Of a stretch of 64,000 nucleotides of DNA, positions 31,673 to 43,195 are shown piece by piece. Made by a program: the position numbers and the translations under genes. Below the pieces are notes generated by a model, which was not told where the DNA came from, did not search any database, and saw only the letters and a list, made by a program, of their open reading frames with translations. This DNA is from Halichondria panicea (lineage: Eukaryota > Porifera > Demospongiae > Suberitida > Halichondriidae). Location of the stretch: contig NC_087384.1 of NCBI RefSeq assembly GCF_963675165.1, positions 4,457,182 through 4,521,181 of the forward strand, read 5' to 3'. Position 1 is the stretch's first letter, and the number at the start of each line of letters is the position of its first letter.

Positions 31673-34600
31673 ATGAAAGCTGTGTGTGTACCATTTGTAC
31701 TACTATTGATGTTCCATCTCAGTCAAGGTTTGCATACCGTATTAATGATCGCCTTAAATCGTAATATCATTGTAGCTTGTGCATGTGTGCATGTTCGTCC
31801 GTTAATATAATACGTATGATATTAATTTACATAGGAGTCTATTGTTCTTTAATACTGCTATACATATACGTATACACCTAATACAATTGCCAATACCCTG
31901 CTAGTTACTTGTGGTGTTCTTCAACACTTAATCAATCAACCAACGTTAACCTTCACATTATTGTACCGTATATCGGGTTTCGAATGCGAAGTTCTTTCGA
32001 TTGTGAATTATAAGTTTCGCATAGATAGCAAACGAAAGATGCGCAGGAGCATGCGCATGCTATTCACCAAAGTTAGAAACACAATAGGATTTGTACAGTA
32101 TCATTTGCAAATGATAAACTATACGCATTCAAAACTCGATATACGGTATTTTCTTTCAATTCTTCAGCCCAGTTTACAGTACAACCAGTGTCGGTGGTGC
32201 AGGCTGAAGGTGTGGACGCAGTGTTTGAGTGTCTGTATCCTGATGCTGTAACCCACAGTTGGGGAATCAATGGAACCTTTCCAGCAGATGATAAGTTCCC
32301 ATCTGATTTTACTCGTACCCCACCGTCTGGTGATACCCCAGCAACACTGACCATCCCAGCTACAGCACATTACAACAACACTGTGGTGCAGTGTGAGGTA
32401 GTGGTTAGAGTGGAAGGAGGGTTCGATGGTATACGGACAGAGAATGCTACCTTGACAATATTTGGTAAGTCCCTCATACATGTATACGTCTACATACTCA
32501 TGCCACTCACTATATCGTAATCTGTTACTACAGCCATTACTGTTAATGCAAGTAATGATACGGATACAATCATTTTGTCATGGGCGGACCTCAACTTTAC
32601 TACCAACCTTACGTACTGTGTGAACTTCAACAAAACGACAATTGTCTGCAATAAGACACTTCCTCCAGTGTGTGGACTGACTGAAACGCAGTACACTTTC
32701 AAGTATCCCAACCACAGTTTGTATGACACTTTTTTTTTCACGGTGACTCCTGTTGATGGAGGGAATCAGATGAAAGGAACAGCTAGTGAACCAGTTGCTG
32801 GATCATTTACATCAGCCAGAGGTGACCAGTGTACTTACTGATCATGGTTCTTTGTGGTTTATAAATGCTTCTCTACAGGTGTAACAACAGTTGTCAGCCA
32901 AGGAGAAGACTCCGAGGAAAAATATGTGATGTTTGAAGCAATGGTAATATCACTATTATTGTATATCAATGGTCTAATTATTATTTTTTCAGGTCCCTGA
33001 ATGTACACTGTTTACTTTGTATCGAGTGGAATTTGGATCACTAGTAGGATCTCAGAATGGTACTCTTAACGCATCTGGAAATGTTTCGATCACCTTCTCA
33101 CTTCCTACTGACATTCTAACAAGTATCTCTGTGACACTCACTGCTGCTAATGGAATTGACCTGATGTTTGAGAGTTCATTAAGTGAGTAAATCTCTGTTT
33201 CACTTTACATGGAGTCATAATACTCTTCAGGTACTAGTGATATTCAAAGACTTCTACCTGAGACTGATTGTTTCGAAAGCATCAGTATGTGTGGCCGTAT
33301 TGAATATGCTGTGGATTCTGTTTCTCCTGGGGCTCTAATGTATTTAGTTCCCACCACAAGTGAGTCCAGCAGCATTATGTTGGCTGTGCCAAGGAGGGGT
33401 GATAATTTCAGTATCGGCCACATACCTCCTGGAAGATACAGTCTCCTTGCTTTTGACTTGGAGAACAACAGTCTACCAAGAATGCCATTCTCTCTAGCGT
33501 CTACAAGTGAGATTGTGGAAGTGAGGACATCAAGAGGTAAGTGTGTAATGGTGCGCATGTATAATTACAGGGATTTGCTGAGTTCTTGCAACTGCAACAT
33601 CGAGAGCAGAACTACCTGTCACGTGAACAGTTATGTAATTCTGGCTCATTCCAAACCAATTTTTCTCCAATAAAGCCTTTAGGCCATTTATTTTAGGAAA
33701 AAATCGAACTATACAGGAGGCTTTGTTCTGCATTGCAAGCCTTTGCACCACAGCTCAAAGCTATCCTTGAGCATTTCCAATCGTTTTGTGAGCTACTATT
33801 AGTCTGTCACACAACCTGTGTCACAGACCTGTGTATCCAGCTGGTAAGACAGATTTTACTGAGACTAGTGATACACTTTCAACAGCTTGCAGGCAGGCTG
33901 GGGCAAGTAGTAGCTTGCAAAACGATTAGAATCTCAAGGATAGCTTCAGCTGACAAGGTCTTTCCTATGTAAGTCGATGTTTTCCCAGTTTAACAAAAAT
34001 AAACGGCTCTATTGGAGAAAAATTGGTTTTGGAATGAGCCACAATTCAATCTTGTTACATAACGGTTCACGTGACAGGTACTTCCGCTCTCGACATTGAG
34101 TTGCAAGAATTCTTCAAATCCCTGTAAACACTGTGAGTACTAACTGCATGTGCATGTAGCCAATGGTAGAACGCCTGCCCGTTAGTGAGAGAAGGAGTTC
34201 ATTGGTGAGAGCCATAGACAATGCTGAACAACAAATGTTTGTGTACAGTGTATATGTATGGCTCATACACTAACATACGTAGTATATACAGTCATGTACA
34301 GTGTATATAATAATTTATAAGAGGAATGCACTGCATGCTCTTGTTAGGCCCTAACTTGTAACTGTTGTCATGTAGGCTTAACGCCATGCGTGTGTGGCTA
34401 ACAAGCAAATGTTTTTGTGTATGTGGGTGCATCACTAACAGTTGACAGTTGTTATTGTACATGTGTGCATTTCTAGGAACTGCTGCTCCCCTGCCCAATG
34501 GTGTAGGGAACATTACCTTTAAGTTACTCAGTGGAGATGTTGAAGTGAACTGCTCTATACCTGTAACGAACTGCTTGGTGTTGGTTCATCCAATCAACTC

Positions 34601-36375
34601 TCCAGAACAATTATCTGTCCAGCTCATCAACTTTACTGATGACAGAACTATTGTCTTCTCGGTTGATTTTATTGGTAATGTCACAGTAGCAGTGCTCACT
34701 TGGGGGGAAAATAACTCTATATTTGACGGTCAGTTGTCCCTCATCACCCAACTGGAAATATATACCGGTAAGAAGATTAGTTACATGTGTTTTAGTCAGT
34801 CTGCATGGGTTGTATGTATCACTTTAAGCATGCGCAAATAATTATGATGATGGACAGTGGACTCTAAATGCTGCCAACTTGTGAACATGCGCAAGTTATT
34901 TGCAGCATCAAGTAATTAATTCATTTTTGTTATTGTAGCCACCTGTTGTCAGTAGATGTTTACTCAGGTACTAAACTGAAACTGCATTGTTATTATACAT
35001 TAATTTTGTAATTTTCACAGAATTCCTAGCTGTGATCACTTATTAGCAAAACACCCACTCTCTTCCATCCAGCCATACAAGTGGTGATCAGCCCCAGTGG
35101 TGGTCCAATGGCTGGTCAGAGTTTCTCCCTCACTTGTTCCCTGAGTGGAAGGGCCTCTCTACAATCCACCCTCTCCTACCAGTGGACGAGGGAGGGAGGG
35201 TCACTCATTACCAGCACAGCAACCCTCAACTTCGACACTCTCTACTTGTCAGACGCTGGTCAGTACAGCTGTCAGGTCATCCTCACCTCCAGTCAGCTTG
35301 AGGGGGAACACACTGTAGCTGCTCACTACACCATTGAGTTCATGAGTAAGTGCCACTATGTCTAGACATTATGATTTATCCATTTAGTAAAATCATTTAT
35401 GGACTGTGCGTAGCTAGTGCTCAATGGATCATGCTGCTGTTGTGACCGTCAATTTGTTTTATAGCACTCAACATTCAACTCCGTCTGGATGTAATAACAA
35501 ACTGTGAGGTGTATATTGAGTCAGAGACAATGGCCAAAGCCAGTGGCATCACTAACAGACTATCTCAAGGTGTTGAAGGATTGTGTGCTTGTGGGTTCAG
35601 CCCCTCCCTTCTCACTGACGAGTTCATCAATTGTTTTGACGGCTCCTCTAGTCATGTGACCTACAGAGCTGTGCTGACTGGAACAGAAACTGTGTCTGCT
35701 GTGGAACTCATTTCTTTAATTGAACAATGGATCAGCGACACTTCAAGCATCATAGTACAAAGTACCCGACTTGGTTTGACAAACACTTGCCCTGTGGTGA
35801 TCACTGACAGAGACAGTCTAGAGTGCCCTGAGGATATCACTAATCTGACAACTGCTACTACCTCACCCACAGAGAGTGTAGTGGTCAATGTTGGTGCAGT
35901 GGCTGGTTGGGTGGTTGCTGGAGTCTTGGCCATTGCTGTGCTAGTACTGATCATATTGCTTGTCCTGGTTATGTTGAGGCAATGGAGGTCTGGATCCAAG
36001 GACATGAGTGATGAGAAGACAGGCAGCCAACCAACACAGTGAGTGTTAGTTGTGTGAATGAAGTAGCTGTACATACATACTTAGGTATATTTGGTTGTAG
36101 AGAGCTCCTTTGTAATAAATTACCTAATTTTGTGCATTAATAATTATACGATAATTAATTCTTCTATTTCGTACAGACTAGCCCCAGTGGTGATGAGTCA
36201 TCTCCCCTCCCCTGATTACGAGGGGTTGAGCGAACTACAAGAGGAGGCTACCTATGAGGTGGTGGACCAGCCACGCCCCCCTCCTCCTGCAGACTACCAG
36301 CTCTCAGCCTGTGCAGCTTATGCATCCACTGACTGCAACACAGAAAACAGTAGACACTATAACAACACAGTCTAG
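31673..36375 (+). CDS. Type B Ig receptor, copy B1 (10 exons, 845 aa)
   Basis: Exons: 31673-31727, 32168-32464, 32534-32821, 32879-32943, 32993-33182, 33231-33536, 34477-34767, 35073-35345, 35465-36038, 36177-36375. All junctions are GT-AG, phases agree and the total is 2,538 bases, ending TAG. Residues 1-19 form a signal peptide; 19-117 an Ig domain (FECLY...VVQC, W in HSWGING); 118-213 an FN3-like module; 236-400 two further modules (IPPGRYSLLAFDLENN resembles a carboxypeptidase-regulatory-like fold); 401-497 another; 498-588 a classic Ig domain (C, W, DAGQYSC); 589-720 a cysteine-bearing module of unknown type; about 731-758 a membrane helix. The 86-residue tail has Y794EGL and Y806EVV in ITAM-like spacing, a QPRPPPP proline stretch and Y841NN near the C-terminus. 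Poly(A) signal AATAAA at about 36475. I infer a surface recognition receptor; the ligand is unknown. Confidence 0.88.
31965..32149. mobile_element. MITE in B1 intron 1, ACCGTATATCG ends
   Basis: ACCGTATATCGGGTTTCGAATGCG and the complement of CGCATTCAAAACTCGATATACGGT bound it, 18 bases before the exon 2 acceptor. The same element is at about 55352-55538 in B2. The A copies keep only its right part. Confidence 0.75.
33568..34124. mobile_element. MITE in B1 intron 6, CAGGGATTTG ends, TA target
   Basis: Long inverted arms of about 100 bases (CAGGGATTTGCTGAGTTCTT and its near-complement ending CAAATCCCTG; inner motif CCTGTCACGTGAAC). TA flanks both sides, and the A1 paralogue at about 23370 has the undisturbed AATTAACACTG. 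B2 has it at 56974-57518, so it entered before B1 and B2 separated. Tc1/mariner-type by target site. Confidence 0.8.
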
Positions 36376-36626
36376 TTTGTCAATGTATGTGTCACTGTTT
36401 CATGTAATTTAGCAAGTTGTTTTTAATTATTGTGTTTCAGGTTATGGTATTGTCTACTGAAGGCAAAGATCGTCAATAAAATGTTATTATTATGAGGAAG
36501 TGGCATCGTTGACGCCCACTCGTCACTGATCAACAAGCTCTACATGTATACATAGAGCATAGATTGAAAGTTAGAAGAAGGAAAATCTATGATCTAGCTA
36601 GCTAGCTAGCTAGCTTATAAGAATCA

Positions 36627-37880
36627 ATGGCTACTGTAACTCTATTTCTTTGTTGTCTGCTGGGAAGTGTTTCTCTTGTGCATGTATGGACAACCTTTGA
36701 GTGAGTTGATATGCAGTGCAACTAGTTATAGTGCATGTAGTCTAATTAATGAGCTAAACTATCTCAATCTTTTGTAATATTGATCTAGTAGACCTAGATG
36801 AAACAAATATTTATCAATTATTGTATTAATGGCATACAGTTCGACTAGCATCACCAACTGAGCCCCCTGACACTGACCACACTGGAGATGTCATCTCGTT
36901 CTCTGATGTTGGATCTAGAGCATGCAGGAACTGGTACTAATCCACGAGCCTGGTATTGCTACACCTTAGACCCTGGTGGTGTAGTGTGGCAGGGTCCTGA
37001 TGGGACTAACGTGCCCATAGGCGTCCCGAACAATCCCAACACAGCCGCAGTTGATGACGAACTGATCCTAACTGGTGTTTCTGGAGTTGCCATTGCTCTG
37101 CATCGTGGTCCCACACACTTCAGTTCTGATGGAGAACACTGCTGTAGGAGGTTTAGCACAGGACTGAGTAGATGTGTCACCTTCAGTGAGTGCTGACTAT
37201 ATTGTCTATGTCCAATACTAACCCCCCACATGCAGCTCCCTGCCCCACACTGAGTCCCCTGTCTAATGGAATGATCTCATACGACCCTGGTACTGACATG
37301 GCCACAGCCACCTACATCTGTGACACTGGGCACACTCTGACTGGTACCATCTCATCCATTACCTGTAATAAGGCCACAAGGCAGTGGAGTAGCACTGAGA
37401 GATTCACTTGTGAACGTAAGAAACATTTGCTATAATATTCACATTCACTGACCTCCTTGCATACAGTGATTTGTCCAGACCTCATGCACCATCCCAGCCA
37501 ATGGAGCACCACTTGTGTACAGTGACACCACCATCCCCAGAGATGATGGCTCCATGGCCTGTGACACTGGCTACCAGGTTACTGGACTGATGATGAGGAC
37601 GTGTAGTGTCAGTGGATGGAGCACTGGAGATGACCCTGTCTGTACTGGTGAGGGGGATGTGTTGTTGAACTGATATCAAGAGTTCCCCCACAGCTATCTG
37701 TCCTGTCCTCACCCTCTCCAATGGATTCATCGTCTACGATCCAAACTCATCCCCCGTACTAGAGGGAGCCATGGCTACACACGCCTGTGTCACTGGATAC
37801 CAACTGTCCTTATCTCCAGCTACTAGGATCTGTCAGTCTGACAGAATGTGGAGTGGAGATGACATCACTTGTGAACGTAT
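36627..37880 (+). pseudogene. Secreted or surface CCP (sushi) protein, copy 1
   Basis: Exon 1 at 36627-36700 encodes a signal peptide (MATVTLFLCCLLGSVSLVHV). The next exon (about 36840-37189) encodes an unassigned domain (WYCYTLDPGGVVWQGPDG, LILTGVSGVAIALHRG) but carries a 4-base insertion (GCATGCAGG for GCAGG, near 36921) that shifts the frame. CCP modules follow: 37236-37414 (CPTLSPLSNGMISYDPG ... WSSTERFTCE); about 37468-37648, with a stop in the phase set upstream; and 37694-37876 (CPVLTLSNGFIVYDPN ... CQSDRMWSGDDITCE). Exon 1 and exon 2 phases do not agree as I read them. Sequence after 37900 no longer matches copy 2, so the CCP series is cut here. CCP modules are typical of complement-type and adhesion proteins. 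Confidence 0.65.
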
Positions 37881-37899
37881 GTACTCAGACTGACTTAAT

Positions 37900-40215
37900 A
37901 AGGTATTACGAAACCAAAGAAATGCCAATTTCTTTCAAACATAAAAAAAAACAGTGAATCTGAATCTACTCACCAAGGAGAGCACAAATGCGTTGTTCCT
38001 GAACTTCTTCTTACTGACGATCTTTACAAAAATGCAGGTAAAGGTGGCCATCTAAATTGTGCAGCTAGCGGCGGATTGTTCCTTTATAGTGGCCGCGGTC
38101 AGTGGATTTAAAGCCGCAGCGCTAGTGCTTTAAATAGAAATTAATTCAAAGCGGATTGTTCCTTTATAGTGGCCGCGGTCAGTGGATTTAAAGCCGCAGC
38201 GCTAGTGCTTTAATACGTATATGGTAAGTGATTTTTTTGTGGTTGCTTTGCTTACCAGTTTGTATAACTGTGATACAGAATGGGAACTCCTGATCCGCCT
38301 GAACAAACACCTCAGCGTCCAGCACGGACCCCTGTTCCAGTCACTCTTTCTCCAATTCCAAGGCCTGTCTCTAGCTCTCCTCCCAGTGATCCTGCAGTGC
38401 AAGGTATTAAAGTACTTCCTCTCTCCATCTCACTTTAACTGACACTGAATTCTTTCCCAATGGAGACAGATTCATACGAATCTAGTTCTTCTAGTGATGA
38501 AGACTACGTGCCTCCTGCTCCTACTCCACAGCGAGGTAGAGGCAGGGGCCGTGGTCGTGGCCGTGGTGGGGGTGGTGCGGGTGGTGCAGGAGGCAGAAGT
38601 GTCTATGTAAGTATTGAAGTTTTATTATTAATTAATAGTGTTGTTTGAACTTTCCATAATTTCCTCCATATATCTGCAGATATCTGCAGATATTCAATGC
38701 ACCAGTGACCATAAATCAAATAAAGTAGTACTCTTGATCGATTGAACTCTTGAATGTATTATAACAATTCTATGTAAAACCTACTGATAAAATGTGAATA
38801 AATAATGTGAAATGTAGTTTAAGGTAGTTAAACGTAGTTAACGCGGAGTAGTCCAACTACGGCCTAACCTCGAGGAATACCGCCTTCTGAAGGCATGCAC
38901 TGGTATTGCGCATGCCTACCAATCTAGGTACATGTGCTCTAACTGATATAGCTATATGACAAGCAGGCGAATTCTTTAGCCTCCCTCCCACCCATTCTCG
39001 CAGGCTTGGAGCTTTTCCATCATTGCGATTTCAGTCGCATGATGTTGATCACCAAATGGGGCTGAATGAGGGCCCCCAACATACGGTCATAATGTTAACC
39101 ACAGGGGCCCCTCACTCAGTAATCCCTCAAAACCTAACCACAGTCACGTGACCCCCAACCCCCAGCGCGGGATCGAGACTGAGGGTCACATGACGTCTGA
39201 TTAGGCTTGGTACTACCAAATGATTATAATATTCGCATACAGGATATGACGCTTAATTACTGCGATGCTACATACAATAACTACGACTATAGTTAATTGT
39301 ACAACAAATTAACAATGACTAGCCTCGAGACCACCCAGATTAGTATTTCAATCGTCATCACTAGCCTCCTTCACAAGGCTTCAATACAGTGAGGCCTGTA
39401 ATTACATGCCTGTGTAAGTAAATTCTTAATCAAATAAATTTTTTTCCACAAACAGCTGCAAGTGGGAGTGCCAAATGAGCATTAAATAGAAGAAATAAAT
39501 AGCAAAACATGTATAATTATAATAATTATGAGTTAGTGTTTTGTTTTTCCCTTTTCAAAAGGGTGTTGTTTCGTTTCATTCGGCCGGTTTCCAAGACACC
39601 TTTGAGGTACGGCCTTCATCTCGTTTTTCGTTGTTTTCGAGGGATTCGCCTAGAGCCCTATACACCCCGTTCACATCACGTGTCTTTGTTATTGGGACAC
39701 TGCAGGGGATAAACACACAGTAACATTGAATACTCACAATAGTCTTCACTCACCGTATTGACGCTCAAAAGAAATGTTTTAATGAAAAGAAATTATGGTT
39801 GCCCATTTGTTGGTTTGTTTGTTAGCTCTAAGGTCTCTTGGACCAGTGTGCTCAGAGACACAAATGGAAGGAATACTTTTAGCCACACATTCAATGAACG
39901 GGCAATGAACGGGCAGTAAACCGTTTGACATAAGTCTCCATGAACAAACAACAATGGGCAACCTACGCACAGAGTGCGTGTGAAACATTGAACAATTAAG
40001 TTCTACACTTAGAGTCAATTACTTTAAGTAATAACAGAAAGAAAAGGTGGTTACCCATATTATGTTGATGGAAGGAATACTTTTAGCCACACATTCAATG
40101 AACGGGCAGTAAACCGTTTGACGTAAGTCTCCATGTATAACAACAATGGGCAACCTACGCACAGAGTACGTGTGAAACATTGAAAGGGAGGGACGTAAGT
40201 TCTACACGTAGAGTC
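37900..40215. other. Region between CCP1 and the Helitron
   Basis: It contains a spaced direct repeat of about 64 bases (38071 and 38151: GCGGATTGTTCCTTTATAGT, GGCCGCGGTCAGTGG). It also holds a second direct repeat of about 120 bases (39864-39990 and 40068-40183: ATGGAAGGAATACTTTTAGC, AAACCGTTTGAC), likely Helitron-derived. Unassigned DNA between them includes the RG-rich exon listed separately. No other gene could be supported. Confidence 0.55.
38281..38611 (+). CDS. Possible two-exon gene start, RG-rich, truncated
   Basis: One open segment (38281-38402) starts MGTPDPPEQTPQR and ends at CAAG/GTATTA. A second from 38461 reads METDSYESSSSSDEDY followed by PTPQRGRGRGRGRG and glycine/alanine repeats, up to a possible donor near 38609 (CTATG/TAAGT or CTAT/GTAAGT). 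The acidic serine patch plus RG repeats resembles the disordered N-terminus of nucleic-acid-binding or transposon proteins. No catalytic domain follows. I cannot name it, and the piece may be a gene fragment carried by a transposon. Confidence 0.3.
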
Positions 40216-40217
40216 AC

Positions 40218-40709
40218 TTACTTTGTCACAGATGTCACTACTTTGTAGTGGTCACCCGTGTGATAAATATACAAACCCTTTTTGTCCCGAGGAGGGGGGA
40301 TGTTGGGGTCTATTTTGCTCGGACAGTGACACAGCCAGGCATTTCCAGCCGTTCTCGAGTAGACGAACACCCTTCGCTCGAGCAGATGGGCCAGTGCAAA
40401 GATCTCCAAGTGAGTTCCCCAGGTACGTGTTTGGTCCATTTGCGTGCCCCTGACGTAGGAGATCATGTCCGGGTAACCTGCATCGATCAACCAATGTTTA
40501 CCATTAAACAAATGTTGAAATCACACGTGCTTTACAATGGCTCGCCTGACAGTAATGTGTTGACGTTGATAGCCGGAAATGACCACAGACATTGCCCTGA
40601 ACATGCACCCCATCATGTCAACGAGCGAGGGTAAATGGGGCCGAGTCAGGGCAATGTTTGGTCCGCCGGCGGTGACGATATTTCTGTGGTGATTAATTTT
40701 CAGCAGCAA
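40218..40709 (-). pseudogene. OTU-type cysteine protease of Helitron, two frames
   Basis: On the minus strand, 40709-40521 encodes GCMFRAMSVVISGYQRQH, the segment around the OTU catalytic cysteine. After a frameshift 40511-40218 encodes WGTHLEIFALAHLLERRVFV and YIYHTGDHYKVV, with the catalytic histidine. The usual DGNC box is degraded (DMMGC). OTU domains occur in Helitron2/Helentron-type elements; here the domain lies downstream of the helicase on the same strand. Confidence 0.7.
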
Positions 40710-40931
40710 ACACGCCGATTTCTGTTCAACCTCGTCCAGAGGGTTGAAGCAGAACGATTCACCGTGATTGCTACCACGATTCTCTGGGTCTTCAACTATA
40801 TGGCAATCACCAGCAGAGGTGACTGCCTCGTTTAGTTTCTTAACTGGGGGTTTGTTAACATTGCTGGGGACTTTCCTTTCAAGGTTACATTGCCGTTTGG
40901 CTGGCGGGAAGACTGCAGGCGTCCTTTCCTT

Positions 40932-42935
40932 TCATTTCTTAACTGGGGGTTTGTCGACATTACTCCCTTCAACCGTACACTGCCGTTTGGCTGGCGGGAC
41001 AATCGCAGCTGTCATTTTCCTTTTTCTGTTTTGTTTAACGGGCAATTCGTACGCTGCCAAGTCTGGCCTGAATGCTAGCCTGAGCCTGTTACACTCCTCC
41101 ACACACGTTCTAGAGGCCATGATGGAGTCGGGTGTAAAGGACGTCAGGTGTACACCGTCTATGGACCTGACTCTGGACAACGCCACGTACGCCATGCCCT
41201 CACCAAACACGCTGTCAGATAGGTCGATGATGGCACAGTCGAGCGAGAGACCTTGGCTCTTGTGTATGGTGACGGCATAAGCGACTATTAGAGGGAACTG
41301 GTTCCTGGAAATGTAGAATTTTTTCAGGACACAGAACCGGTTAGCAACTCTGGTCACTTTGTACGGTTCTGCCACACGGTCGAACTTAACAGTCACGTGT
41401 TTAGATTCTATTTCAAGAACGGTGCCTACGGCTCCGTTTACTAGACCGTCTTCGGTGGATAGGTTTCGTCTCAACATGACGCGGGCATTAACGGCCAGGT
41501 GGAGCACTTCTTCCAGACCAGCCGTCAAGCTGCTGTCTTTGTTCATTTCTGTCAGACGCTTTTCGGCCTGTTTGTTCCACTCTCCGTTGGCGCAGGCACC
41601 CTCGTCGATGACGTCTCTACAACGCAGTGGTATTATCTTACTGTCTAGAGTGTTTAAAAGATCAGAGTTAACTGTTGCACACGCTTTTCTAGTCGAGAAA
41701 AGGCATATGGGTTTTTTACCCTCGCGTTTCAGTTGCTCGTACTTTTCTAGTACGGGCACATTGAAGACGCGTTCTGTCAGGAGAGAGACTGCCTGTTCGC
41801 TAGGAAATCCCCTCCTGACGCCGTCGAGTATTTCAGTGTACAATTTGTCCCCTTTTTGTCTTTCGTTAATGGTAAGCTCGTCGTACACTACTGTGCTTTT
41901 CCAAATGTTTGCGGACCCTATGCAACCTATTCTGAGCGATAGCACTTTAGTGGGAACGCTTTGGAACATCGGTGCACCGTTAACGGGTGGTAGCTGGAGG
42001 ATGTCGCCCACAAAGAGCATTGTTTTACCCCCAAACCATTCGGCCCCCCCGTAGATCTCGTCAAGTCTCAAATGTATGTACGTTAGATTGAGACTTGACA
42101 CCATGGACACCTCGTCAATTATGAACACCTTTACGTTCATTAGTTGTTGCCTGAGGTATTTTAGCGTTTGTTTGGGCAGTTCCCAGTATGATGCAGTTTT
42201 ACTGTCGTGCTCTATCGGCAACTGAAAGAGCTGGTAGGTGGTAACACCGTTTACATTACAAGCTGCTAGGCCCGTGGGGGCGGCTACTGCACTTGAATTG
42301 GGTAAATCCGGCCACGTGGCTTTGACAAACGCTCTAAGCGCCTGAATGAGGAAGGACTTGCCCGTTCCCCCCACACCACTAACAAACATTTGCAATGGTT
42401 TGATGTCTGTGCATTTACAGTCTCCTTTTTCATGGTCTAATTCGTGCAACAAATGCCCAGTGATTTTTTTGTACACACGGCTTTGGTCGTCGTTTAGCAT
42501 GGACAGTCTCCTGTCCAGCGTTATGGGGTCTACGTCGAGGTCTAGCTCGAGATGGCGATCCAAGTGTGATTTGGCCATGCCCTGGAGCAGGAGGTTGACG
42601 TCGTCTTCCTCCTCCTCCACCTCTCTTTTCTGACGTTTCGACCTTCTGGCGTTTGAGATATCCCGCGATCTCTTATTGACGTCCAACATCTTCTGGAGCT
42701 TGTCGTGGTGAGCGAGGAGGCCTTCGTTCTGCCTCCTCTCGAACGGCGACTCTCCGTCGAGGAGGAGGTCACCCTCGTCAACGAACGGGACAAAGAGCAG
42801 AATGAGGCAGTAGTAGTACTCTTGCTCCTGTTCTTTTCTGTTGGTGGGTGTGACTGATAACGCGAGGTTTGACGAGCCTCCTGTACGTTTTCTCACCCTG
42901 GCGGTCCCTAGCGTACCAGTCAATGTGTGCGACAA
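40932..42935 (-). CDS. Helitron PIF1-family helicase part
   Basis: About 600 usable residues with the helicase motifs in order: GVGGTGKSF (Walker A), IDEVSMVSS (Walker B), FVGDILQLPPV, the RVMLRRNLSTEDGLVNGAVG segment and, near the end, YAVTIHKSQGLSLDCAIID and YVALSRVRSIDGV. This is the 5'-3' superfamily 1B helicase half of a RepHel protein. The frame is long and intact, but it is separated from the Rep half by frameshifts at about 42850 and a stop near 43195. The first about 25 codons may be out of the original frame. Confidence 0.85.
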   Translation of the reverse strand: MSHTLTGTLGTARVRKRTGGSSNLALSVTPTNRKEQEQEYYYCLILLFVPFVDEGDLLLDGESPFERRQNEGLLAHHDKLQKMLDVNKRSRDISNARRSKRQKREVEEEEDDVNLLLQGMAKSHLDRHLELDLDVDPITLDRRLSMLNDDQSRVYKKITGHLLHELDHEKGDCKCTDIKPLQMFVSGVGGTGKSFLIQALRAFVKATWPDLPNSSAVAAPTGLAACNVNGVTTYQLFQLPIEHDSKTASYWELPKQTLKYLRQQLMNVKVFIIDEVSMVSSLNLTYIHLRLDEIYGGAEWFGGKTMLFVGDILQLPPVNGAPMFQSVPTKVLSLRIGCIGSANIWKSTVVYDELTINERQKGDKLYTEILDGVRRGFPSEQAVSLLTERVFNVPVLEKYEQLKREGKKPICLFSTRKACATVNSDLLNTLDSKIIPLRCRDVIDEGACANGEWNKQAEKRLTEMNKDSSLTAGLEEVLHLAVNARVMLRRNLSTEDGLVNGAVGTVLEIESKHVTVKFDRVAEPYKVTRVANRFCVLKKFYISRNQFPLIVAYAVTIHKSQGLSLDCAIIDLSDSVFGEGMAYVALSRVRSIDGVHLTSFTPDSIMASRTCVEECNRLRLAFRPDLAAYELPVKQNRKRKMTAAIVPPAKRQCTVEGSNVDKPPVKK

Positions 42936-43195
42936 AGTCGTGCAGGCACATGGAGGACAGTCTGTCTGGCCTGTTTGGATAGTGAACGTCTATCAGGCTA
43001 GGGGCGTACATGTCAGTGCTTTTCGGGTTCATTTTTAAGAGCTGAGCGTAGTTTTTGAGCTTTCTATTGCGTTTGTACGGTAGCAAAGCATTCACGTAGT
43101 GAACATCGTTTGATTTCTCATGAAAGTGGTCACCTGTAACACCCCTCGTGCTGCCCTACTTCTCGGGTTTTAAAGGCTATTAAAGCAAACTTCCA
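42778..43195 (-). pseudogene. Helitron linker between Rep and helicase, frame-shifted
   Basis: The frame 43095-42778 reads NALLPYKRNRKLKNYAQLLK and LHDFVAHIDWY. A degraded upstream piece (about 43180-43100) contains REVGQHEG-like codons, as in RepHel proteins just before the helicase. Stops and a frameshift show the element is dead. Confidence 0.65.

Noticed and set aside
35661-36074. A 137-codon minus-strand frame, repeated at 59040-59453
   Set aside because: It is antisense to exon 9 of B1 and B2; its repetition only reflects duplication of the real exon.
36840-36890. A clean join of CCP1 exon 1 to exon 2
   Set aside because: Exon 1 leaves two bases, but the open frame of exon 2 needs one, in both copies. 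I do not claim an exact junction.
41359-42054. A 231-codon plus-strand open frame
   Set aside because: It is the antisense shadow of the PIF1 helicase coding region and has no domain character.
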